A DNA stretch of 64,000 nt from Bacteroidota bacterium (GCA_023423715.1 JAFAFC010000006.1:1-64000); one strand, 5' to 3'. Counted from the stretch's first letter, positions 50,622 to 59,447 are shown. Translations and numbers: made by a program. Notes: generated by a model from the sequence alone, not told the origin.

Positions 50622-51779
50622 TTAGTTTTCTTTAGAGGCTTTTTTGCTTCCTTCGTACATTTCGTACTGTAAAAATCGGGTTTCCAATTTCCCATTGTAT
50701 AATTTGACTTTTCGAGAAGGACGCAAACCTACTTTTTTCACCGCTTCTAAATCCGAAGAAATTAGCCAAGCTAATGTGTTTGGATAGCTTTGTTTGAAGG
50801 TGTCGCCTATTTTCTTGTAAAAATCATCGTATTGAATTGTAATTCGTTCGTCGTATGGCGGATTGAAAACCATCAACAAAGGAAAAAGGTCTTTTTTGCT
50901 TTCGAAGAAATCTTGCTTTTTTACTTCGATAACGTCTTCTAATTCTGCCGATTCGATGTTTTCACGGGCGTAATTCAACATGCGATTATCGATGTCGTAG
51001 CCTACAATTTTTCCCGTAAATTCTTTAATTCTGTTAATTCGGAATTCCTTTATTTTTTTGAAAAGTTCTTCATCGTAATTGTTCCAATTTTGGAAAGCAA
51101 AGTTTTTTCTGAAAATTTGAGCGGGTAAATCCAAAGCAATCATCGCGGCTTCCACCAAAATAGTTCCACTACCGCACATTGGATCAAGAAAGTTTCCTTT
51201 TCCGTCCCAACCTGCAATTTGCAACATTCCGGAAGCTAGAACTTCATTAATTGGTGCATCACCTTGCTCACGACGATAACCACGCTTGTAAAGCGGTGCT
51301 CCAGACGAATCCATCGAAATCGTTACTAAATCTCGGTCAATATGCAAATGAAATTTGATATCAGGATGTTTGGTGTCAATATTTGGACGGTTGTCGTATT
51401 TATGGTTGAAAAAATCAACAATAGCATCCTTCATTTTTAATGTCATGAATTGAGAATGCGTGTATTTTTCTGAGTAAACCGTAGCATCAATCGCAAAAGT
51501 TTGGTTGATTTTCATGTATTGATCCCACGGAAAACGAGAAAGTTTTTCGTAATATTTGTGTTCATTATACGCTTTAAACTCAAAAATAGGAACCAAAATT
51601 TTCAAAGCCGTTCTTGCAGAATAATTGATTTTATAGAGAAATCCAAGATCACCCTCGCAGTTAACGGCGCGGTTTTTCATTTCGACATTTCGGCCGCCGA
51701 GCTTTTTAATTTCCTCGAAAAGGATGTTTTCTAAGCCAAAAAATGTTTTTATCTGGATTTTTAAATCGTCTGTTTGCAT
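50622..51779 (-). CDS. THUMP-domain class I RNA methyltransferase (RlmL/TrmN-like)
   Basis: A 385-residue SAM-dependent enzyme. The N-terminal THUMP region (about 15-155) begins LKIQIKTFFGLENILFEEIKKLGG; the methyltransferase half has FLDPMCGSGTILVEAA, VGYDIDNRMLNYARENIE and the catalytic NPPYDERI, i.e. N2-guanine methylation of rRNA or tRNA. The start MQTDDLKIQ (51779) is preferred; a longer version would cross the divergent promoter. It diverges from a methyltransferase gene 42 bases away. Confidence 0.9.
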   Translation of the reverse strand: MQTDDLKIQIKTFFGLENILFEEIKKLGGRNVEMKNRAVNCEGDLGFLYKINYSARTALKILVPIFEFKAYNEHKYYEKLSRFPWDQYMKINQTFAIDATVYSEKYTHSQFMTLKMKDAIVDFFNHKYDNRPNIDTKHPDIKFHLHIDRDLVTISMDSSGAPLYKRGYRREQGDAPINEVLASGMLQIAGWDGKGNFLDPMCGSGTILVEAAMIALDLPAQIFRKNFAFQNWNNYDEELFKKIKEFRINRIKEFTGKIVGYDIDNRMLNYARENIESAELEDVIEVKKQDFFESKKDLFPLLMVFNPPYDERITIQYDDFYKKIGDTFKQSYPNTLAWLISSDLEAVKKVGLRPSRKVKLYNGKLETRFLQYEMYEGSKKASKEN

Positions 51780-51798
51780 TGGGAATTCTTCTTTACGT

Positions 51799-51818
51799 GC
51801 AAAAATAACTATTTTTGC
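51799..51818. promoter_or_regulatory. Symmetrical back-to-back divergent promoter
   Basis: A perfect inverted repeat, GCAAAAATA-AC-TATTTTTGC, places a TATTTTTG -7 box on each strand (51810-51817 plus, 51807-51800 minus), facing outward. The plus-strand box ends 4 bases before the ATG at 51822, predicting a leaderless mRNA. Confidence 0.65.
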
Positions 51819-51821
51819 GGC

Positions 51822-52550
51822 ATGGATTGGTTTGAAGAGTGGTTTGATACACCATATTATCATATTTTATACAATAATCGCGATTATAAGGAGGCTGAAA
51901 GCTTTATTTCGGCATTAACAAAAAATTTAAATTTACCAGAAAAAGCAAAAATTGTGGATTTGGCTTGTGGAAAAGGGAGGCATTCCATTTTTTTGAACAA
52001 GCTAGGTTTTGATGTTTTAGGTTTAGATTTGTCGCAACAAAGTATTGCGTACGACAAAAAATTTGAAAATGAACATCTGAAATTTGAAGTTCACGATATG
52101 CGAAATCCGCTTCCTATAACGGATTTTGATGCGGTTTTTAATTTGTTTACGAGCTTTGGTTATTTCGAAACGGAAGAAGAAGATTTGAATGTTTTTCGAT
52201 CGGTAAATCATGGCTTGAAGTCCGGTGGTTTATTTGTTTTGGATTATCTGAATCGCGAGTTTGTGGAAAGTGGAATTGTTGATTCGTACGATGAAGTTCG
52301 AGACGATTTAACGTTTCATATTCACAAAGAAATTAAGAATAATTATATCGTTAAAGAAATTAATTTTAAAGATCAAGACGGTTTAGAACGCAAATATTTT
52401 GAGCGTGTGAAACTGCATACGTCGGAAAAAATTAAAGAATATGCCGAAGAATCGGGGTTTGAAAGGGTAAAAATTTGGGGCGATTATCAATTGAATCCTT
52501 TTGATGTTCACACATCACCGCGTTGCATCACATTATTCCGAAAGAAATAA
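51822..52550 (+). CDS. Class I SAM-dependent methyltransferase
   Basis: A 242-residue methyltransferase: KIVDLACGKGRHSIFLNKLGFDVLGLDLS (SAM motif I and acidic II), FDAVFNLFTSFGYFE, and SGGLFVLDYLN. The start MDWFEEWFDTPYYHILY is typical of a widespread group of uncharacterised methyltransferases (DxPYYHxLY). A promoter box directly before the ATG supports this start. Substrate unknown. Confidence 0.87.
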   Translation: MDWFEEWFDTPYYHILYNNRDYKEAESFISALTKNLNLPEKAKIVDLACGKGRHSIFLNKLGFDVLGLDLSQQSIAYDKKFENEHLKFEVHDMRNPLPITDFDAVFNLFTSFGYFETEEEDLNVFRSVNHGLKSGGLFVLDYLNREFVESGIVDSYDEVRDDLTFHIHKEIKNNYIVKEINFKDQDGLERKYFERVKLHTSEKIKEYAEESGFERVKIWGDYQLNPFDVHTSPRCITLFRKK

Positions 52551-52553
52551 AAT

Positions 52554-53447
52554 TTAAAGTCCTATTTTTCCTAATAGGGCTTTTTTTCTGAGACTTCGGA
52601 TGTAGTTGATTTCTTCTTTGGTTAAAATTCGTTCGTGCTTTTGTTTGGAATACGACTTCATAATTCCAAAAAACTCGGAAAAAGATTTACTTTTCCAAGC
52701 AGACTTTAATGCAGAAGTGAATGTTAAAGGGTAGTTGAGACCAATATTATAAAAATATTCGCCTAGCTTTTCGGCTTTTTGGGCTTTGTATTGAAAAGCG
52801 GTTGGTCGCAAATGTTTTACCCAAAGATCTTTAATCGTAATCACTTCCCAACCGTGCATTTCGGCAAGCATCACATCGATGTTGTCCCAACCTAAAACGG
52901 GACGCAAACCGGTCATTTGTTGGAAACATTCCTTACGATAGGCTTTAATAGGGCCACGAACGTGATTTTTAGACGAGATATCTTCGAATCGCCAATATTT
53001 TTTCTTGTTATCAAATTCGAAGGCGCTTTGATAATCGAGAACATCATTTTTAATTTTTACAATTCCAGAAACCATTCCCGCTTTTGGATTTTTTTCAAAA
53101 ACAGAGTTGATTTTAAATAAATAATCGTCTGGAAAAATAATATCCGCATCGTATTTACAAATCACATCAAATTGGCTAAGATCGGCATGTTCTAAGCCTT
53201 TGTTGAAGGTTCGAACGACTTTCGCACCGGGTTGATGTTTAGACTTTTCCAAATTCAGCAAAGAAATTTTTCTAGAAATCGAAGATTCTGAAATGAATTT
53301 TTCTATTCGTTCTTGGGAATGATCCGTTGAGCCATCATTAACCACGATGATCTCAAAATTCTGAAAGCTTTGCATTTCCAAAGATTTTAAGCAATAGATA
53401 ATGTTTCTTTCTTCGTTATGAACGGGAATGATGATGAGGAATTTCAT
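52554..53447 (-). CDS. Glycosyltransferase family 2
   Basis: A 297-residue GT-A glycosyltransferase with KFLIIIPVHNEERNIIYCLKSLE, VVNDGSTDHS and the DxD-type KYDADIIFPDDYL; YRKECFQQMTGLRPVLGWDNIDV is the acceptor region. No membrane segment. It follows aspA on the same strand after a terminator. Product unknown. Confidence 0.87.
   Translation of the reverse strand: MKFLIIIPVHNEERNIIYCLKSLEMQSFQNFEIIVVNDGSTDHSQERIEKFISESSISRKISLLNLEKSKHQPGAKVVRTFNKGLEHADLSQFDVICKYDADIIFPDDYLFKINSVFEKNPKAGMVSGIVKIKNDVLDYQSAFEFDNKKKYWRFEDISSKNHVRGPIKAYRKECFQQMTGLRPVLGWDNIDVMLAEMHGWEVITIKDLWVKHLRPTAFQYKAQKAEKLGEYFYNIGLNYPLTFTSALKSAWKSKSFSEFFGIMKSYSKQKHERILTKEEINYIRSLRKKALLGKIGL
52557..52587 (+). terminator. Terminator overlapping convergent GT2 gene end
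   Basis: AGTCCTAT pairs with ATAGGGCT (one wobble), followed by seven T. The structure lies inside the 3' end of the opposite-strand glycosyltransferase gene. Confidence 0.7.
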
Positions 53448-53463
53448 GGGACTTAAGAATCAA

Positions 53464-53487
53464 AGAACCAAGTTTGCACTTGGTTCT
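53464..53487 (-). terminator. Terminator after aspA
   Basis: A perfect 10-bp stem (53464-53473 with 53478-53487) around a TTGC loop, with a T-rich minus-strand tail. Confidence 0.75.
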
Positions 53488-53508
53488 TCGGGTATTTTAT
53501 ATTGAAAA

Positions 53509-54912
53509 TTAAATCAAAGAATGTGGATTCAACATATTTGCGGGATCCAAAATCGCATCTAGTTTTTCTTGAGATAAAAGATCGTGCTCTAATACCAAAT
53601 CGTAAACGCTTTTTCCTGTTTCTAAAGCTTCTTTAGCGATTTTACTTGAGTTTTTGTATCCGATATAAGGATTCAACGCGGTTACAATTCCGATGCTGTT
53701 TTTCACCATGTTTAAACAAACTTCACGGTTTGCCGTAATACCAGTAACACACTTTTCACGAAGCGTATCCATCGCGTTGCAAAGGAAATGAACATTTTCC
53801 ATAATTGCGTGTGAAAGTACCGGTTCCATCACGTTTAATTGCAATTGACCAGCTTCGGCAGCGAAAGTTACGGTAAGGTCGTTTCCAATTACTTTGTAAC
53901 AAACTTGATTCACTACTTCAGGAACAACAGGATTCACTTTTCCTGGCATAATAGACGATCCTGGTTGCATTGGCGGAAGGTTGATTTCAAAGAAACCTGC
54001 GCGTGGACCAGATGAAAGCAAACGTAAATCATTACAAATTTTAGAAAGCTTCACCGCAAGACGCTTCATCACAGAAGAGTAAATCACGTATGAACCTGTA
54101 TCAGGTGTTGCTTCAACTAAATTTGGAGCCGAAATAATTGGATATCCCGAAATTTCAGCAAGGTTTTTAGCGCATAAATTTGCATAACCAACCGGTGCAT
54201 TGATTCCCGTTCCAATCGCCGTTGCGCCCATATTTACTTCAACAAAAAGGTTGGCGTTATTATTTAATTTCGAAAGATCTTCTTCCAAATTTGCTGCATA
54301 GGCCTCGAATTCTTGTCCTAAAGTCATTGGAACCGCATCTTGAAGCTGCGTTCTACCCATTTTAAGAACATCATTAAATTCTACTCCCTTTGCACGAAAT
54401 GCCGCTACGATTAGTTTTAGTTTTTCTACCAAAAGCTCGTTCAATTGCAGTAAAGCAATTTTGATACTCGTAGGGTAGGCGTCATTCGTAGATTGTGAAA
54501 GGTTGATATGGTCATTCGGAGAACAATACTGATAATCTCCTTTTGCTTTTCCTAGTTTTTCAAGAACGATATTCGCAATTACTTCGTTAGCATTCATGTT
54601 TACTGAAGTTCCTGCACCTCCTTGAATCATGTCGATAGGAAACTGATCATTGAATTTTCCAGCAGCAACTTCGTCACACGCTTCTGCAATTTTAAAATAC
54701 AATTGTTCATCTAAAAATCCCAATTGATAATTGGTTTTCGCAGCTGCTTTCTTTACCAACGCCAATCCTCGAATAAATCTTGGATACGAGGAAAGTAATT
54801 GACCCGAAATCTTGAAATTATTAATTGCTCTTTGCGTTTGTACACCGTAATACGCGTTTTCTGGAACTTGAAGTTCGCCCAACAAATCTGCTTCTATTCT
54901 GTAGCCTTGCAT
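53509..54912 (-). CDS. aspA: Aspartate ammonia-lyase
   Basis: A 467-residue member of the fumarase/aspartase superfamily, converting L-aspartate to fumarate and ammonia. It shows YRIEADLLGELQVPENAYYGVQTQRAINNF, the substrate loop GRTQLQDAVPMTLGQEF and the superfamily signature GSSIMPGKVNPV. The start at MQGYRIE fits known aspartases; a longer reading adds an unconserved 14-residue leader. Fumarase C is the main alternative, but the N-terminus favours aspartase. Confidence 0.92.
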   Translation of the reverse strand: MQGYRIEADLLGELQVPENAYYGVQTQRAINNFKISGQLLSSYPRFIRGLALVKKAAAKTNYQLGFLDEQLYFKIAEACDEVAAGKFNDQFPIDMIQGGAGTSVNMNANEVIANIVLEKLGKAKGDYQYCSPNDHINLSQSTNDAYPTSIKIALLQLNELLVEKLKLIVAAFRAKGVEFNDVLKMGRTQLQDAVPMTLGQEFEAYAANLEEDLSKLNNNANLFVEVNMGATAIGTGINAPVGYANLCAKNLAEISGYPIISAPNLVEATPDTGSYVIYSSVMKRLAVKLSKICNDLRLLSSGPRAGFFEINLPPMQPGSSIMPGKVNPVVPEVVNQVCYKVIGNDLTVTFAAEAGQLQLNVMEPVLSHAIMENVHFLCNAMDTLREKCVTGITANREVCLNMVKNSIGIVTALNPYIGYKNSSKIAKEALETGKSVYDLVLEHDLLSQEKLDAILDPANMLNPHSLI

Positions 54913-54954
54913 AGTTGTCTTTTTTTTGAGGTTAAAGGTAAAAATAAAAGGCAT

Positions 54955-54981
54955 AAAAAAAAATACATCCGAAGATGTATT
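54955..54981 (-). terminator. Terminator after amidase gene
   Basis: AATACATC-CGAA-GATGTATT stem (54962-54969 with 54974-54981), then a T run on the minus strand. Confidence 0.85.
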
Positions 54982-54992
54982 CTTAATTGGTG

Positions 54993-56024
54993 TTACTTAG
55001 GGTATTTCTGAAGTAAAGCTTGTAGAATTGCGTAGGTTTCTACATCCATAATTCCGTCACATAATTGAGGTCGGAAGTGATATTGAAAGGCTTCAATTGT
55101 TTTTTTCGTAGCGTCATCATACGTTCCCGATGGTTCAATTCCGTATCCGAAATTCTTTAACATAGATTGAATTTTAAAGATAAATGGTGACGAGTTCACT
55201 TGCATCGCAAATTCATCAGGAAGGGTTTGGTTTACGAAGCTTTGTTTGGTTGCTTCATCATACCACATTCCGATTTGATATTCGTCATACAATCTTTTCC
55301 AAGGAAATGTAGATCCTGGATCTTGCTTTCTTGTAGGGGCAATATCCGAATGAGCCAAAATGTACGTTGGTGGAACTTGATAACGATTAGCAAGATCTTT
55401 CACCAAGGCAGCTACTTTTTTAATCTGCCAGTCTGGAAACTCAACAAATACTTTCTTACCAGCAATTGTGGAATAACCCGCATTTACGATTTCAATTCCG
55501 ATAGAAGTGTCATTTAACTGTTCAAAACCTCTCCAATGACTTACTCCTGCGTGATACGAACGTTTATTTTCATCTACCAACTGATAAATTTCTTGATCGT
55601 CGGTGTCGTTTACTAGATAATGAGCACTTACACTTTGTTGCGTAAGAACTGAAATGGATTTTTCATTATTTAATGCCGTATAGTGAAGAATAATGAAACG
55701 TTGTCTAAAGTTTTGGGCAACGGCAGGGAAGTAATTTTTAGTAACCGTATAGCCGTTTGGTTTTGCCGAAACGATAGAACCGTAACTGATGGTGTTGTCA
55801 TTTTTGCTAGCATCGGCAATATTGGTTGTAAAAAAATCATTATTTCCGATATGATTTACTTGCGGTTTTGTTTGTACTGGAGCAACGGGTTTTGGAGTTT
55901 GTGCCGTTGGTTGAGCCGGTTTAGGCGTGGTTGGTTTTACAGGTGTTACTTTTTTTTGAGTAGCACATGAACTTAATGTTAAGGCTAAAGATGTGAGGTA
56001 TAAGAATTTAGGGTTAATCTTCAT
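54993..56024 (-). CDS. N-acetylmuramoyl-L-alanine amidase lipoprotein with peptidoglycan-binding domain
   Basis: A 343-residue lipoprotein (lipobox LSSC, Cys19) with a Pro/Thr-rich linker (about 25-60). The amidase_2 (AmpD-like, zinc) domain spans about 95-260: FIILHYTALNN with the first zinc His, YHAGVSHWRG, GIEIVNAG and the HSDIAPTRKQDPG motif. A C-terminal PG_binding_1 repeat follows (SMLKNFGYGIEPSGTYDDATKKTIEAFQ). It cleaves the peptide from glycan in the periplasm, in wall recycling or remodelling. Confidence 0.92.
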   Translation of the reverse strand: MKINPKFLYLTSLALTLSSCATQKKVTPVKPTTPKPAQPTAQTPKPVAPVQTKPQVNHIGNNDFFTTNIADASKNDNTISYGSIVSAKPNGYTVTKNYFPAVAQNFRQRFIILHYTALNNEKSISVLTQQSVSAHYLVNDTDDQEIYQLVDENKRSYHAGVSHWRGFEQLNDTSIGIEIVNAGYSTIAGKKVFVEFPDWQIKKVAALVKDLANRYQVPPTYILAHSDIAPTRKQDPGSTFPWKRLYDEYQIGMWYDEATKQSFVNQTLPDEFAMQVNSSPFIFKIQSMLKNFGYGIEPSGTYDDATKKTIEAFQYHFRPQLCDGIMDVETYAILQALLQKYPK

Positions 56025-56045
56025 AGTGTCGTGTTAATTAAGCAC

Positions 56046-56053
56046 CAAAAATA
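56046..56053 (-). promoter_or_regulatory. -7 box of amidase gene
   Basis: TATTTTTG on the minus strand, 21 bases before the start codon. Confidence 0.55.
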
Positions 56054-56075
56054 CTCATTTTTTTTTTCAAAAAGA

Positions 56076-56107
56076 TTTGGAGGTTTCGAAAATACGTTCT
56101 ATATTTG
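56076..56107 (+). promoter_or_regulatory. Promoter of the tRNA-Ser/Pro unit
   Basis: TTTG (56076-56079), 20 bases, then TATATTTG (56100-56107): a good match to the Bacteroidota consensus, about 43 bases before tRNA-Ser. Confidence 0.75.
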
Positions 56108-56150
56108 CACTCGCAATTACGGAACAGAAGCTCTTAAAAATATTGCATAA

Positions 56151-56235
56151 GGAGGGTTGCCGGAGTGGTTAACGGAGCAGTTTGCTAAACTGTCGACGCG
56201 AAAGTGTCGCGTGGGTTCGAATCCCACACCCTCCG
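56151..56235 (+). tRNA. tRNA-Ser (anticodon GCT)
   Basis: An 85-base class II tRNA: acceptor GGAGGGT/ACCCTCC, anticodon loop TTGCTAA (GCT, reads AGC/AGU), a long variable arm (GTCGACGCGAAAGTGTCGC) and GGTTCGAATCC T-arm. Discriminator G; CCA not encoded. Confidence 0.96.
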
Positions 56236-56248
56236 CAACCGGTAAACA

Positions 56249-56323
56249 CGGGGTGTAGCGTAGTCCGGTCATCGCGCCTGGTTTGGGACCAGGAGGTCGC
56301 AGGTTCGAATCCTGCCACCCCGA
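56249..56323 (+). tRNA. tRNA-Pro (anticodon TGG)
   Basis: A 75-base tRNA: acceptor CGGGGTG/CACCCCG, anticodon stem CCTGG/CCAGG around TTTGGGA (TGG), T-arm GCAGGTTCGAATCCTGC. It follows tRNA-Ser by 13 bases, in the same unit. Confidence 0.96.
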
Positions 56324-56329
56324 CAAAAG

Positions 56330-56354
56330 AAAATTCCTTCGGGAATTTTTTTTT
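56330..56354 (+). terminator. UUCG-loop terminator after tRNA-Pro
   Basis: AAAATTCC-TTCG-GGAATTTT stem with the extra-stable TTCG tetraloop, followed by T residues. It separates tRNA-Ser/Pro from tRNA-Arg. Confidence 0.85.
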
Positions 56355-56368
56355 ACACATTTTTTTTA

Positions 56369-56442
56369 GGGTGCGTAGCTCAGCTGGATAGAGCATCTGC
56401 CTTCTAAGCAGACGGTCACAGGTTCGAATCCTGTCGCGCTCA
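56369..56442 (+). tRNA. tRNA-Arg (anticodon TCT)
   Basis: A 74-base tRNA: acceptor GGGTGCG/CGCGCTC, anticodon stem TCTGC/GCAGA around CTTCTAA (TCT, reads AGA), T-arm ACAGGTTCGAATCCTGT. The acceptor and D-arm closely match the tRNA-Arg(ACG) at 36464-36537. Confidence 0.96.
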
Positions 56443-56443
56443 C

Positions 56444-56477
56444 AAAAAGAGAAATCAATTTATTGGTTTCTCTTTTT
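56444..56477 (+). terminator. Terminator after tRNA-Arg
   Basis: An AT-rich stem of about 15 bp (AAAGAGAAA..TTTCTCTTT) followed by T residues. Confidence 0.75.
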
Positions 56478-56503
56478 TGCTTTAATATTCTCATATTTAT
56501 ACT

Positions 56504-57706
56504 ATGAAACATCTTGTAATTATTGGTATGGTGGTTCCGGAACCGGATTCTACGGCGGCTGGGCATCGTATGTTGCAACTTTTGGAGATGTTTCGTTCTT
56601 GGGATTTTAAGATCTCATTTTTAACATCCGCGCAACCTTCAGATTTCTCTTTAACGATGGATGTTGAGACGATTCAAATGAATGATTCTTCTTTTGACAT
56701 GAGAATAAAAGAGCTAGCTCCCGATGTTGTTTTATTTGATCGGTACGTTACGGAAGAACAGTTTGGATGGCGCGTTTTTGAGAATTGCCCGAATGCAATT
56801 CGGATTATAGATACCGAAGATTTACATTTTTTAAGAACCGCTCGTCAAATTGCATTTAAAGAAAATCGAGAATTAGAATATTCCGACTATATCAATACGG
56901 TTTTTAAACGTGAACTGGCTTCAATCCTGCGTTGTGATCTTTCTTTGATTATTTCGCAATACGAATATCAACTTTTGACGGAAAGCTTTCATATTGCACC
57001 ACAAAATCTCTTGTACATACCGTTTTTGAATCGTGAAGTCATTCCTTCTTCGATTGGTTTTAGCGAACGAAAAAACTTTGTGAGTATTGGGAATTTCTTG
57101 CACGAACCCAATTGGCAAACGGTTTTGAAATTAAAATCGTTGTGGAAATCCATTCGAAAGCAACTTCCTGATGCGGAAATGCATATTTACGGTGCGTATG
57201 CGAGTGAAAAAGTATTTCAGTTGCATAACGACAAAGAAGGTTTTTTAATCAAAGGTAGAGCTGAGAATGTAACCGATGTTTTTAATTCGGCTCGCGTTTT
57301 ATTGGCTCCAATTCCTTTTGGAGCTGGTTTGAAAGGGAAACTTTGGGAAAGTATGTTATATGGTTTACCGAATGTTACAACAGAAGTTGGCGCCGAAGGA
57401 ATGCAATGGAATGGTTTATGGAATGGTTTTATCGCCAATTCGGATGAGGGTTTTATTGAAAAAGCGGTTCAATTATATACTTCCGAATCGGATTGGAATC
57501 AAGCGCAAGAAAACGGATACGAAATTGCAAAGAACCAGTTTGATTGGGAGACTTTCGAAACGCAATTCAAAGAAAAAGTTGATTCGCTATTCGAGAATTT
57601 GCAAAAGCATCGTGAAGCGAACTTTTTAGGACAGATTTTACAGCATCATTCTTTGAATTCGACAAAATACATGTCGAAATGGATTGAAGCCAAAAATAAG
57701 AACTAA
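56504..57706 (+). CDS. Glycosyltransferase (GT4-like, GT-B fold)
   Basis: A 400-residue predicted GT-B enzyme. The N-terminal half has HLVIIGMVVPEPDSTAAGHRMLQLLEMF; the C-terminal half has NFVSIGNFLHEPNWQTVLKLKSLW, the sugar-nucleotide region RVLLAPIPFGAGLKGKLWESMLYGLPNVTTEVGAEGM with the conserved Glu. No membrane segment. It lies alone between the tRNA cluster and a convergent gene. The sugar and acceptor are unknown. Confidence 0.85.
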   Translation: MKHLVIIGMVVPEPDSTAAGHRMLQLLEMFRSWDFKISFLTSAQPSDFSLTMDVETIQMNDSSFDMRIKELAPDVVLFDRYVTEEQFGWRVFENCPNAIRIIDTEDLHFLRTARQIAFKENRELEYSDYINTVFKRELASILRCDLSLIISQYEYQLLTESFHIAPQNLLYIPFLNREVIPSSIGFSERKNFVSIGNFLHEPNWQTVLKLKSLWKSIRKQLPDAEMHIYGAYASEKVFQLHNDKEGFLIKGRAENVTDVFNSARVLLAPIPFGAGLKGKLWESMLYGLPNVTTEVGAEGMQWNGLWNGFIANSDEGFIEKAVQLYTSESDWNQAQENGYEIAKNQFDWETFETQFKEKVDSLFENLQKHREANFLGQILQHHSLNSTKYMSKWIEAKNKN

Positions 57707-57730
57707 AAAAGCCTCCAATTGGAGGCTTTT
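57705..57730. terminator. Bidirectional terminator
   Basis: A perfect palindrome AAAAGCCTCCAA/TTGGAGGCTTTT (57707-57730) between convergent genes, the plus-strand gene stop being inside the A flank. Confidence 0.9.
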
Positions 57731-57731
57731 G

Positions 57732-58583
57732 TTATTTTAACGTGAGTATTTGGGAAAGAACTTTGCCATCCCATCGATACTCATCTTGTCTTCGTTTAAA
57801 ATGCTCTTTCTCGTTGTCATCTTTTTCCATTTCTTCCATTTTTAAGAAGATTGTATTCGGTTTTCCGCCCTTGTCATTTGGAAAAACCAAATCTTCAGAA
57901 TGATAGAACATATCCGCATCGCCAATACTCATTTGAAGCGGCAAATGAACCAATTCATTATTAGCGAATAACAGTCTTTGCTCATACGATGGAATTCCGC
58001 ACGCTTCTCCCGATACCAATGATTTAATGATGAAATCGACATTTTTTAGTTTTCGATTGTCTTCAATTTCGAAATCTGCATACGATAAACTTTCGCCGAT
58101 ACCGCTTTTAAAAATCGCTTCGCTCACCAATTCGTTTCCGTTGAACGCTTTTACTGATGCGTAATTCACGGGTACGTCCATTTTGGATTCTTGGTCCCAT
58201 TCTTTTCCGCTTTTTTGCATTCCAAATAGGAAGTCAAGTCCGCTTTTGGATACATGTTTGATGGCTAAATTCCCACCCCACACGAAACCTTCGCCAAAGG
58301 TGTTGTTCTTTGTATAGGATATTTTGTACCAATTTGCAGATCGTTCTCCAAGCCTGGTAATCACTGGACTTTGACTAACAATTAGTATGGAAGAATTTGC
58401 AGCTAGCGAATCTAAAATCTTTCCAGAAATACTCGGTGTTTCTCGAATTCTGGTATCGTTGGTGAAGATTTTTTCCGCTTTTTTTCCATCAAAATTGAAA
58501 ATACCGTAAGCGTAATCCCCCGATTCCTGAGCCATCCCAGATTGCATGGTAAAAAGACTGAAAAGCACTAATACGATTCTCAT
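57732..58583 (-). CDS. Secreted SH3-domain protein
   Basis: A 283-residue exported protein (signal about 1-18, ending GMAQ). Residues about 38-105 resemble a bacterial SH3 (SH3_3) fold: TRIRETPSISGKILDSLAANSSILIVS, then ANWYKISYTKNNTFGEGFVWGGNLAI. The remainder has no clear family. SH3_3 domains often bind cell wall peptides. It follows prmA after only 4 bases, so they share a transcript. Confidence 0.78.
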   Translation of the reverse strand: MRIVLVLFSLFTMQSGMAQESGDYAYGIFNFDGKKAEKIFTNDTRIRETPSISGKILDSLAANSSILIVSQSPVITRLGERSANWYKISYTKNNTFGEGFVWGGNLAIKHVSKSGLDFLFGMQKSGKEWDQESKMDVPVNYASVKAFNGNELVSEAIFKSGIGESLSYADFEIEDNRKLKNVDFIIKSLVSGEACGIPSYEQRLLFANNELVHLPLQMSIGDADMFYHSEDLVFPNDKGGKPNTIFLKMEEMEKDDNEKEHFKRRQDEYRWDGKVLSQILTLK

Positions 58584-58587
58584 GAGA

Positions 58588-59415
58588 TTATTTTTTTAGT
58601 AATAAACTTACCCATTCTTCGCGTTGAAGTTTTCTTTCTAAGGTTAAATTTTGCTCTGTGCAAACCTCCAAAATATCGTCAACATCAAAGAAGCAAAGTC
58701 CTGATAATAACAACGAACCTCCCTGATTTAATACCGATACGTACGTCGGAATATCCGAAATTAAAATGTTTCTATTGATATTTGCTAAAATAGTGTCAAA
58801 ATTTTGACCACCAAGATTGTCAGCAGTTCCTTGTGAGATATTTAGTTCCACTTGATTTCGAGCAGCATTTTCAAGGGAGTTTTCTACAGACCACTCGTCA
58901 ATATCAATTGCAACAACTTCTTTTGCGCCTCTTTGTTTTGCGTAAATCGCCAACACAGACGTTCCACAACCCATATCTAAAACGGTTTCGCCATCGAAAT
59001 TCATATCCAACATCTGCTGAATCATCAAATGCGTTGTCGGGTGATGTCCTGTTCCGAACGACATTTTGGGTTGAATAATAATTTCGTGCATTTCTGGGTT
59101 TGATTCGTGGAATTCCGCACGAATAAGCACTTTGTCTTCCACATTGATTGGAGAAAAATTCTTTTCCCATTCTTCATTCCAATTAATATTCGGCATTTCT
59201 GCAAATGTATATGCAATGGAAACTTCCGAATTGTTCAGCAAAGGCAGCGCTTTCAACGCGCTTTCGTCAAAAAGGTTTGTCGGAATATATCCTAAAATAC
59301 CGTCGTGTTCTTCAGTGAAGCTATCAAAACCAATTTCGATAAGCTCGGCCATCAATATTTCGTTCCACGGTTGAAGTGGATTTATCTTAAAGTTGAATTC
59401 CAAATAAGGTGTCAT
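58588..59415 (-). CDS. prmA: Ribosomal protein L11 methyltransferase
   Basis: A 275-residue SAM enzyme that trimethylates ribosomal protein L11. The N-terminal recognition domain (about 1-90) is followed by WEKNFSPINVEDKVLIRAEFHE, FGTGHHPTTHLMIQQML, the SAM motif VLDMGCGTSVLAIYAKQRGAKEVVAIDID and the catalytic-loop ILANINRNILI. Its promoter box and a palindrome lie just upstream; the SH3 gene is read after it. Confidence 0.93.
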   Translation of the reverse strand: MTPYLEFNFKINPLQPWNEILMAELIEIGFDSFTEEHDGILGYIPTNLFDESALKALPLLNNSEVSIAYTFAEMPNINWNEEWEKNFSPINVEDKVLIRAEFHESNPEMHEIIIQPKMSFGTGHHPTTHLMIQQMLDMNFDGETVLDMGCGTSVLAIYAKQRGAKEVVAIDIDEWSVENSLENAARNQVELNISQGTADNLGGQNFDTILANINRNILISDIPTYVSVLNQGGSLLLSGLCFFDVDDILEVCTEQNLTLERKLQREEWVSLLLKK

Positions 59416-59439
59416 GAATTTTCTGTTTTATGAATACGA

Positions 59440-59447
59440 CAAAATTA
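59440..59447 (-). promoter_or_regulatory. -7 box of prmA
   Basis: TAATTTTG on the minus strand, 24 bases before the start codon. It is half of a 16-base palindrome CAAAATT-AC-AATTTTG (59440-59455). Confidence 0.5.

Noticed and set aside
56169..56396. Open frames across the tRNA cluster, both strands
   Set aside because: They lie over three clear tRNA genes and translate tRNA sequence; they are not proteins.
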